Below are positions 1 to 4,660 of a stretch of DNA of 7,010 nucleotides, in pieces (position 1 is the stretch's first letter; every line of letters begins with the position of its first letter). A model generated the notes under the pieces. The model did no database searches. It saw nothing but the letters and a program-made list of their open reading frames with translations, and was not told the origin of the DNA. This DNA is from Clostridiales bacterium (GTDB taxonomy: Bacteria > Bacillota > Clostridia > Peptostreptococcales > BM714): positions 1 through 7,010 of the forward strand of contig PKTO01000008.1 in assembly GCA_002869095.1 (NCBI GenBank). The letters run 5' to 3'. The translations under genes were made by a program, and so were the position numbers.

Positions 1-273
1 CTGCTTTCCAGGCTGTTTCGTATAATCGGCCCAACGCTTCTTAACCGACAGGGGCCCGACAGGGGCGCTCAATACAGGTCGGGAGTATATTCCGAAAGCG
101 GAGACGATCTTGAAAGGGCAAGGGAATGGATAGAATCGGTTGCAGAAAAGTACAAGGAACCGCTGCAGATAGAGGTGCTTCCTCTTGAAAACTACAGCAG
201 GGCCGAGGAATACCACCAGAAGTACCTCAAGAAGAATCCGGGAGGGTACTGCCATATAGATTTGAATGCTTGA
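1..273 (+). CDS. msrA: Peptide methionine (S)-S-oxide reductase MsrA, C-terminal part (5' end outside window)
   Basis: The open frame runs from base 1 to the TGA at 271-273, giving 90 residues. MsrA reduces the S-epimer of methionine sulfoxide in proteins and free methionine back to methionine in the cytoplasm, usually with thioredoxin as reductant. The recognisable family signature is the NRQGPDRGAQYRSGVYS stretch (residues about 16-32, part of the substrate pocket region), followed by YHQKYLKKNPGGYCHIDL near the end. The catalytic GCFWG motif lies upstream of the window and cannot be checked. The protein stops right after the MsrA core, so there is no C-terminal MsrB domain as seen in many fused MsrAB proteins; an N-terminal MsrB fusion cannot be excluded. 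The next convincing gene faces the opposite way. The family call is firm; the length and start are unknown. Confidence 0.93.
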   Translation: MLSRLFRIIGPTLLNRQGPDRGAQYRSGVYSESGDDLERAREWIESVAEKYKEPLQIEVLPLENYSRAEEYHQKYLKKNPGGYCHIDLNA

Positions 274-280
274 AAAGCAA

Positions 281-347
281 GAACAGCGGGCAGCGGGCAG
301 TAAAAGACTGAAATACGGTAGTCAGCTGGCCAGTTGGAAAGGAAAAG
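281..347 (+). repeat. Left heptamer-type repeat tract (CAGCGGG / CAGTTGG units)
   Basis: Just after the msrA stop lies a short degenerate tract with a period of about 7 bp. It starts with two perfect CAGCGGG units (284-297), then CAGTAAA, and ends in CAGTTGGAAAGGAAAAG (331-347). The 18-mer at 284-301 is the reverse complement of 772-789 with one mismatch. The piece at 331-347 resembles the reverse complement of 804-819, with one small difference in length. The same repeat family therefore occurs on both sides of the gene-poor segment in opposite orientation. The pattern is read directly from the sequence; its function is unknown. Confidence 0.55.
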
Positions 348-626
348 CGTATGGCATTTTTGCCGGATGAGGATTGGATTTTCGGCTGTGAACTGCTCAT
401 GCTCTTCTATTGCTTTTGTCTGGCGCGAAAGCCTGAAATCATCAAACTCGTTTCGCATCGGGCCAAGGCCAAAGATGATTTCTTACGGCTTTCCCTTATC
501 CAAAACCGAGAAGAGCTATGGATCGTCCAATGCCTTTCAATCCAAGGCCTCATCGGCTTAAGGGAGGAAAGCGTTAAGAGCAGATGTCAGGAAAAATAGT
601 GGAATGGAAAGACTTTATGATAAACA
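348..626. other. Unassigned segment between repeat tracts; no confident gene
   Basis: This stretch separates msrA from the terminator at 631-670. One open frame on the + strand (351-599, 82 codons) has an ATG eight bases after a GGAAAGG sequence and ends before the terminator, but its translation has no recognisable domain. The opposite strand is also open for about 88 codons (458 down to 192), which overlaps the end of msrA and so cannot be a normal gene over its whole length. Frames open on both strands with no family resemblance suggest a degenerate gene, part of an interspersed repeat, or chance. It could also be the long 3' untranslated end of the msrA transcript. Confidence 0.3.
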
Positions 627-630
627 GAAA

Positions 631-670
631 AAGGACAAACGAGTTCGATATGTTTGTCCTTGGTTTTTTT
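631..670 (+). terminator. Rho-independent terminator
   Basis: A perfect 10-bp stem, AAGGACAAAC (631-640) with GTTTGTCCTT (652-661), encloses an 11-base loop and is followed by GG and seven T residues (664-670). It would end rightward transcripts coming from msrA or from the unassigned segment. On the minus strand the stem is followed by only a short T run, so it may also weakly stop leftward transcripts from the lipoprotein gene that ends at 861. Confidence 0.85.
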
Positions 671-697
671 GAATTTGCATTTTGATTTTATATTTGT

Positions 698-760
698 TTC
701 CACTTTCCACTTTCTACTTACTACGTTCCACTGTACTTTACACTGACATCTGATATCTGC
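698..760 (+). repeat. Heptamer repeat tract, TTCCACT family
   Basis: Nine consecutive 7-bp units can be laid out without gaps: TTCCACT twice (698-711), TTCTACT, TACTACG, TTCCACT (726-732), GTACTTT, ACACTGA, CATCTGA and TATCTGC. The units drift gradually from one variant to the next, keeping a pyrimidine-rich strand and an ACT or CTG core. It lies between the terminator and the lipoprotein stop, so it is non-coding. Confidence 0.6.
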
Positions 761-771
761 TTTTTCTGCTC

Positions 772-789
772 ACTGCCGGCTGCCCGCTG
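772..789 (-). repeat. Inverted copy of the left GC-rich repeat (284-301)
   Basis: The 18 bases ACTGCCGGCTGCCCGCTG are the reverse complement of 284-301 with a single mismatch (17 of 18). The two copies lie about 470 bp apart in opposite orientation and bracket the unassigned segment and terminator. Both belong to the heptamer family (CAGCGGG / CAGCCGG), so the inversion may reflect the repeat family's orientation and need not mean a mobile-element boundary. Confidence 0.55.
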
Positions 790-810
790 CAGGCTGCTTT
801 TGTCTTTTCC

Positions 811-854
811 TGCCAACTGCCAACTGCAAACTGCCCACTGACAACTGACATCTG
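811..854 (+). repeat. Heptamer repeat tract, TGCCAAC family
   Basis: Six in-phase 7-bp units followed by a partial one: TGCCAAC (811-817), TGCCAAC, TGCAAAC, TGCCCAC, TGACAAC and TGACATC, then TG. It ends only a few bases before the lipoprotein stop codon at 861-863. Read on the minus strand the units become GTTGGCA-like, matching the CAGTTGG unit of the left tract at 331-337. Related degenerate heptanucleotide tracts (STRR) are known in cyanobacteria; a relation to those is not implied. Confidence 0.65.
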
Positions 855-860
855 TTCTTC

Positions 861-1895
861 TCAGCTTGCCGGTTTTTCTCCGAATTCCCATTTGACGTAA
901 GGCTCAAGCAGGTCAAGGGGAACCGAAATCTCTGTGAATTCATCTGCGGCATCGTCAAGCGGCATGAAGTAGAATGTGACATAGGGGCCTGAGAAGTAAA
1001 AACGCATCCCCTCGTATTCCAAATCGGTCCCCGTGTAGCCTTCGAGAAAGAGCTCTAGCCCTTCGGGGTCGGAAATGAAATTGCCGAAGGTTATTTCATT
1101 TGAAGTGTTTCCTATGTCGAGAGTCACACTCTTTAGAATGTTGACGCTTCGACCGATTGTTTCGAGTTTTCCGCCACCCTTGAAAAGCACGCTGAGATAG
1201 TCCTCGTCCCTGTATGTAACCACGTAGTCAAGGTTGACACTGGACCAATCACCGCCTGTAAAGGATTCGACGTATTGGGAAAGGCTTTGATTCATGTAGT
1301 CCTGCAGAAGCTCGCCCTTGAAGTTTGAAATCACGGGATAGTTTATTTCAATGTCACCCTTGCTTACTGTTTTCGATTCGAGGTCGTACCCGAAATTTTC
1401 CTCCAGCTCCGAATAGCGGGCTGCCATTTCGTAAGCATATGCTTCCCTTTTTATGAGGGAGGCTTCGTCAAAATCGAGAATGGAACCGTTTTCGTCAGTC
1501 ACATCGACCAGCTTGCCCGATTCGAATACGTAGGTGTTGAAGGGGTAGACAGCACTTAATAGCTGGCCGTTTTCGTTGAAATAGAATTGGGATGAGCCGC
1601 TCATCCTTCCACTGTCGTCGTTAAGGGCAACCTCGAGCTTCAGGAGTGTGTCGTTTTTATAATGGCGCTTTATTTCCCGCTTTTCCCATCCGTCGGATTC
1701 GGACGGAAGCTTGAATGATTCAACCCTCAAAATGGAAAGGCTTGAATCGATTTTCTCGGGGGTGGAGAAATCCGCGGATTCAATGGATTCCATTCCATCT
1801 TCGTGATTGTTTGCTTCGGGAGGTGTCGCCGCCGGACTGCAGGCGGGCAATAGAAGGATTGCGGCCAAAAGAGCCGCCAATAGCTTTGTTTTCAT
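861..1895 (-). CDS. Lipoprotein with DUF3298-like C-terminal region
   Basis: This is a 344-residue exported lipoprotein. Residues 1-18 form a signal peptide (MKTK, then a run of Leu/Ala), ending in lipobox LPAC with Cys19 as the lipidated residue, so the mature protein should sit on the outer face of the cytoplasmic membrane. After an acidic linker (about 22-45), residues 50-180 hold an unrecognised region. Residues about 185-336 follow the pattern of DUF3298/RsiV-like domains: NYPVISNF, a polar helix with YMNQSLSQYVESF, a YLSVLFKGGG strand, TLDIGNTSNEITFGNFI, and FYFSGPYVTFYFMP before ISVPLDLLEPYV. No polysaccharide deacetylase domain is attached, unlike PdaC-type proteins. The start is supported by AAGGAG eight bases upstream of the ATG. 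The gene is monocistronic as far as can be seen and diverges from the methyltransferase. Lipoprotein status is firm; the domain call is from memory of the pattern; the function is unknown. Confidence 0.88.
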   Translation of the reverse strand: MKTKLLAALLAAILLLPACSPAATPPEANNHEDGMESIESADFSTPEKIDSSLSILRVESFKLPSESDGWEKREIKRHYKNDTLLKLEVALNDDSGRMSGSSQFYFNENGQLLSAVYPFNTYVFESGKLVDVTDENGSILDFDEASLIKREAYAYEMAARYSELEENFGYDLESKTVSKGDIEINYPVISNFKGELLQDYMNQSLSQYVESFTGGDWSSVNLDYVVTYRDEDYLSVLFKGGGKLETIGRSVNILKSVTLDIGNTSNEITFGNFISDPEGLELFLEGYTGTDLEYEGMRFYFSGPYVTFYFMPLDDAADEFTEISVPLDLLEPYVKWEFGEKPAS

Positions 1896-1950
1896 TTAAG
1901 AGTCTCCTTATGTATTTGATTTTGCAATTTGCTTTCCATCATATAGACGT

Positions 1951-1980
1951 ATTATACCCGAAAAAGTTTCAATAAATACA
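1951..1980 (-). promoter_or_regulatory. Possible promoter of the lipoprotein gene (861-1895)
   Basis: On the minus strand a perfect TATAAT -10 box lies at 1956-1951, about 55 bases before the ATG. The -35 element is poor: TGTATT (1980-1975) at 18-bp spacing matches the consensus weakly, and TTGAAA lies only 10 bp away, which is too close. The -10 is convincing as a sequence; the promoter assignment is tentative. Confidence 0.4.
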
Positions 1981-2021
1981 GTTACAGTTTCGTAATTGAA
2001 CAATAGGGCAGCGCGGCAATT

Positions 2022-2030
2022 TGATATAAT
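2022..2030 (+). promoter_or_regulatory. Extended -10 promoter for the methyltransferase gene
   Basis: TGATATAAT is a perfect TGnTATAAT extended -10 element, which can work without a strong -35 box; TTGAAC at 1996-2001 is too far away (23 bp) to serve as one. Transcription would start near 2036-2038. This rules out translation starts upstream of that point and leaves an mRNA leader of about 75 bases before the ATG at 2113. Confidence 0.55.
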
Positions 2031-2112
2031 GGTTAGCAAGAGCGGTCATTCAACAGCCCGGACAGCCGCCTTGAAAGGCATGAATATGAATGATAAAATT
2101 GAGGAATTCGAA

Positions 2113-2772
2113 ATGACCCTTTGCAAGATTTGCGGAAGCGAAACAAGAAGACTATATGACCCGCAAATGATGGACTGCTATCACGTGTGTCCTTTTTGCG
2201 ATTACATTTTTCTTGACGAAGAAGGATACGCAAGTTTTGAAGATGAAAAAACCCGGTACATGGAGCATGACAACTCATATGAAAATGAGGGATACAGGGA
2301 TTTTCTCGAAGGTTTTCTTGAGGCTGCCGTTTTTCCTTTCGGGAATGGCTTCAAAAGGGCTCTCGATTTTGGAAGCGGACCGGAACCCGTATTGGCCCGC
2401 ATAATGCGTGAAAAGCATGGGATTGAAACAGACATATACGACCTGCATTTTTCGCCAGACAGGGAATACATGGACAAAAAGTACGATTTGATTGTGGCGA
2501 CCGAGGTGCTCGAGCATCTGAAAGATCCTGTGGAAACCTTGTCAGGCTTGAAGGAACGCCTTGAACCGAACGGATTGCTGTCCGTAATGACCCTTTTCCA
2601 CCATGTGGACGACAAGGCTTTTTTGGGTTGGCATTACAGAAGAGACAAGACCCATATAGGGTTCTTTACAGCAAAAACGCTCGAGATCGCAGGAAGAGCC
2701 GCCGGCCTTGAGTTGATTCATGCCGATGGAAAACGCATAGCCACATTCAAAAAAAGAATCGAATGTCCGTAA
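2113..2772 (+). CDS. Class I SAM-dependent methyltransferase with N-terminal zinc ribbon
   Basis: This is a 219-residue predicted cytoplasmic methyltransferase. Residues 1-35 carry a four-cysteine ribbon (Cys4, Cys7, Cys26, Cys29 in CKICG and CPFC). The Rossmann part follows, with SAM-binding motif I at about 83-95 (LDFGSGPEPVLA), acidic residues after strand 2 (Asp106/Asp109), and the motif IV/post-motif segment YDLIVATEVLEHLKDP (123-138). The segment WHYRRDKTHIGFF (172-184) is typical of Methyltransf_23-type enzymes. The acceptor substrate cannot be told from sequence. The frame stays open upstream to 1996, but the extended -10 box at 2022-2030 excludes the earliest starts. I chose the ATG at 2113 because GAGG (2101-2104) lies 8 bases upstream and the family begins just before CKICG. 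An ATG at 2086, seven bases after GAAAGG, is the alternative. It converges with the lipoprotein at 2792-3310. Confidence 0.88.
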   Translation: MTLCKICGSETRRLYDPQMMDCYHVCPFCDYIFLDEEGYASFEDEKTRYMEHDNSYENEGYRDFLEGFLEAAVFPFGNGFKRALDFGSGPEPVLARIMREKHGIETDIYDLHFSPDREYMDKKYDLIVATEVLEHLKDPVETLSGLKERLEPNGLLSVMTLFHHVDDKAFLGWHYRRDKTHIGFFTAKTLEIAGRAAGLELIHADGKRIATFKKRIECP

Positions 2773-2784
2773 GAGGACATTCGA
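2749..2784 (-). terminator. Terminator shared by convergent genes, stronger on the minus strand
   Basis: A perfect 10-bp stem (2759-2768 with 2775-2784; arms TCGAATGTCC and GGACATTCGA) has a 6-base loop that contains the TAA stop codon of the methyltransferase (2770-2772). On the minus strand the stem is followed at once by TTC and seven T residues (2755 down to 2749), a textbook terminator for the lipoprotein gene ending at 2792. On the plus strand the following bases are only loosely T-rich, so rightward termination would be weaker. Confidence 0.82.
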
Positions 2785-2791
2785 CTCCACT

Positions 2792-3310
2792 TTATTTCTG
2801 TTTGCATAGGGAAATTTGAATCATCGTCTTTTCGTCGCCTCCGAGGTTGTTTGGAGCTACTATGATCCCGAAGTCGCATCCGTCCATGCTGCCCGCAAGG
2901 GAATAGGTGTTTTGAGTCTTGAGGTCCATGAGGTTCTCTCCGCTTTTGACTGCGTCCTTGTAGAAGTCATATACTTTTTCGACCTCGTCCTTGTTCTTTA
3001 TGCTTATTGAATAGCTTGACACTCCGTCGTCCTTCATTGTCTGTGCCATTACTATGACGCTGTCCGGATATATCGGGAACGAGTCATTAGGGTAGCCTTC
3101 CGGCATTTCCGCACCGCCCTCAAGATTGATTTCGGCTTTAACAGTTTCGTCGTCGCTTGATATTTCAACGGTTTCATCATCGGTTTTTACAGTTATTTCA
3201 GCATCTCCGGCTTCAATTTTCTTTTCGCCGGAGCATCCCGAAGCAATCAGGGCGAGAATCAAGAATAGAACCAGAAGGAGCGGTTTTTTCGATTTTACGG
3301 CATTAGGCAT
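2792..3310 (-). CDS. Small predicted lipoprotein, function unknown
   Basis: This is a 172-residue exported lipoprotein. A short basic N-terminus (KSKK) precedes a hydrophobic stretch (residues 10-24) and the lipobox ASGC with Cys26 lipidated, so the mature protein should be anchored outside the membrane. Residues 30-60 are an acidic, strand-like segment with an internal near-repeat (DDETVEI then DDETVKA). From about residue 68 a globular part begins with YPNDSFPIYPDSVIV, followed by NKDEVEKVYDFYKDAVKS and a GCDFGIIVAPN segment. This layout recalls small clostridial lipoproteins in which a V..FY...(L/V) helix follows a P.YP strand, but I cannot name the family. The start at 3310 is fixed by AAAGGAGG six bases upstream; a longer reading from 3535 would overlap the divergent gene and place the signal peptide internally. 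A strong terminator follows at 2784-2749. Confidence 0.88.
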   Translation of the reverse strand: MPNAVKSKKPLLLVLFLILALIASGCSGEKKIEAGDAEITVKTDDETVEISSDDETVKAEINLEGGAEMPEGYPNDSFPIYPDSVIVMAQTMKDDGVSSYSISIKNKDEVEKVYDFYKDAVKSGENLMDLKTQNTYSLAGSMDGCDFGIIVAPNNLGGDEKTMIQISLCKQK

Positions 3311-3366
3311 TGAAATCCTCCTTTCGAGATTTTTTATGTATCCATAATAGGTATACCCACAATTTG

Positions 3367-3397
3367 GCCGCATAGTCGATGCATTTAAACATGCGGC
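3367..3397. promoter_or_regulatory. Inverted repeat in the divergent intergenic region
   Basis: GCCGCAT (3367-3373) and ATGCGGC (3391-3397) form a perfect 7-bp inverted repeat with a 17-base spacer whose centre holds TTTAAA. It lies between the divergent starts at 3310 and 3431, and a second small palindrome, GGTATACC, lies nearby at about 3350-3357. The spacing would fit a dimeric regulator site serving both genes, but no clear -35/-10 pair could be placed here, so this is only a candidate operator. Confidence 0.3.
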
Positions 3398-3430
3398 GGC
3401 AAAATAAATAGAGAAAAGAGGCGCAGATTT

Positions 3431-4501
3431 ATGAAAAGACGTCAAATGATTTTTGCGGCAATAACCATTGCATTGGCAGTTCCGGTTTTGGCATGGGCAA
3501 ACATGGCCATACCTATCGAAAATCCGGTGGACCACTACATGGTTTTCGACAACGATTCGGGAGTTCGCCTAGTGGAAGAGACCGTCGCTTTCAGCTTCGA
3601 AGAAGACAAGCAGTTTTACAGCGCGAGGGTAAATGTATCGTACGTTCTCATTAACGAAGAAGCTGAAGACAAATCGGTTGACATGATTTTCGTGACGCCT
3701 CCCATAGGAGAGAGCGGAACGCTCGAGGTAAGAAGCGGCGGGCATATGATTGAAACCGCGAAGACCGAACCCTTTAGTGAAATGCCGAAAAACTGGAAGG
3801 CTTCAGAGCGCATTCCCATAGTCGACCCGCTAAGCGGAGAGATTCTCGATAACAGCCCAAGCACAATCCGTTATGGAGACCCTGTAAGCATGGATGGGGA
3901 CATCTGGGGAACGCGTTTTTCCGTGGACCTTCCTACGGGGGATGAAACGACTCTTGAAGTCGCCTATGACAGCGAAAGCGGGTTTTACAGATATCAAAAC
4001 GTCATCAACAATGTGTTTTCCCAGATATACTATCTGACGCCGGCGGGTTTCTATGAGGGGAAACCGGAGGTGACCCTTAAAGTCTCCTTCCCGGAAGGGT
4101 CGGACATGGCTTTCCACTCCAATATTCCCATGAAGCAGGACGGAGGGAATTTTTACATTGCAGAGCTTGATGGAATCCCGGAGGATGAATGGTTTTTCAC
4201 GTTTGCGGACAAGAGCGGACTCTTCTTGGGAACAAACAAGAGGGCGCTGAACAACTATCCGGTTTTGGCATTTTGCGCTTTTATGGTGATTTCAGCAATA
4301 TGGTTTTGGAAAAGCAAAAAAAGGAAAGGCAGGGCAGGTCTCTTTCTGCTTGCCGGAGCATGCTCGCTTCTTTTGCTTAAGCCCTCCTACGGTTCCTTGT
4401 TCCTGCTTTATATGGCGTCGCCTCTGATTGCGATTGCATTCCTCATATTTGCGGCAGTCTGGATTGCAAAGAGGGTCATGGCAAACAAGCGTAAACTGTA
4501 G
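3431..4501 (+). CDS. Exported protein with C-terminal three-helix membrane anchor, function unknown
   Basis: The 356-residue protein begins with a signal peptide (MKRRQ, hydrophobic core 6-20, likely cleavage after AWA at 21-23). Residues about 24-270 form a strand-rich extracytoplasmic region starting NMAIPIENPVDHYMVFDNDSGVRLVEETVAFSF, with an NVSYVLIN strand and a FVTPPIGESG turn, and ending with ELDGIPEDEWFFTFAD. After NNYP come three hydrophobic segments: about 277-293, 302-316 and 322-345. A very basic loop (KSKKRKGR) follows the first helix, which points to a cytoplasmic side there and a bulk domain outside the cell. The start at 3431 follows AGAGG by nine bases. It diverges from the lipoprotein at 2792-3310 and lies 39 bp upstream of the rRNA methyltransferase, so co-transcription with it is possible. 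I do not recognise the family. The topology is well supported; the role is unknown. Confidence 0.85.
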   Translation: MKRRQMIFAAITIALAVPVLAWANMAIPIENPVDHYMVFDNDSGVRLVEETVAFSFEEDKQFYSARVNVSYVLINEEAEDKSVDMIFVTPPIGESGTLEVRSGGHMIETAKTEPFSEMPKNWKASERIPIVDPLSGEILDNSPSTIRYGDPVSMDGDIWGTRFSVDLPTGDETTLEVAYDSESGFYRYQNVINNVFSQIYYLTPAGFYEGKPEVTLKVSFPEGSDMAFHSNIPMKQDGGNFYIAELDGIPEDEWFFTFADKSGLFLGTNKRALNNYPVLAFCAFMVISAIWFWKSKKRKGRAGLFLLAGACSLLLLKPSYGSLFLLYMASPLIAIAFLIFAAVWIAKRVMANKRKL

Positions 4502-4529
4502 TGTCTGTGATTGTGAATGTCAATGAATC

Positions 4530-4534
4530 GGAGG
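4530..4534 (+). promoter_or_regulatory. Ribosome binding site of the original rRNA methyltransferase start
   Basis: GGAGG lies 6 bases upstream of a TTG codon at 4541 that opens the same frame as the downstream methyltransferase. This strong site shows where the gene was meant to start, 120 bases upstream of the uninterrupted frame. Confidence 0.75.
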
Positions 4535-4540
4535 ATAAAA

Positions 4541-4660
4541 TTGAAAGAACAAGTGCTTAGGCTGGGAGAAAAGGAATCAAAAAAATATTTGCATTGATAT
4601 CCCCTCATAAGGGAAAAGGACCTTGCCGGTGCAGGCGGCGGACTTGAGGAAGGGTCGATT
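4541..4660 (+). pseudogene. N-terminal PUA-region part of the rRNA methyltransferase, cut off by an in-frame TGA
   Basis: Read from TTG 4541, the frame gives MKEQVLRLGEKESKKYLH, then TGA (4595-4597), then YPLIREKDLAGAGGG and straight on into the methyltransferase. Both sides of the stop match the PUA region of RlmI-type proteins, which typically has a small residue-(H/Y)-P-(W/L)-(I/V) motif; the stop sits where clostridial members have Gly in GYPLI as I recall them. The frame is the same before and after, so this is a single-base change such as GGA to TGA and not a frameshift. It could be a real nonsense mutation, a sequencing error, or tolerated by readthrough. Confidence 0.72.

Noticed and set aside
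284..789. An insertion sequence or MITE bounded by the inverted copies at 284-301 and 772-789.
   Set aside because: The inverted copies are made of the heptamer family itself, no target-site duplication was visible, there is no transposase frame, and the order of repeat units differs on the two sides. A mobile element remains possible but is not supported.
698..854. CRISPR array in the heptamer repeat region.
   Set aside because: The units are 7 bp, contiguous and degenerate, with no 24-40 bp repeats, no unique spacers and no cas genes nearby.
3311..3535. A longer N-terminus for the small lipoprotein, starting at 3535.
   Set aside because: It would put the signal peptide 75 residues inside the protein and overlap the divergent gene at 3431; the AAAGGAGG site before 3310 fixes the shorter start.
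4595..4620. TGA 4595-4597 as a selenocysteine codon or as a reassigned Gly/Trp codon.
   Set aside because: The only hairpin just downstream is a 4-bp stem (4602-4605 with 4610-4613), not SECIS-like, and the position is a Gly in relatives as I recall them. TGA also serves as the normal stop for msrA, the lipoprotein ending at 861 and this gene itself, so genome-wide reassignment is not supported.
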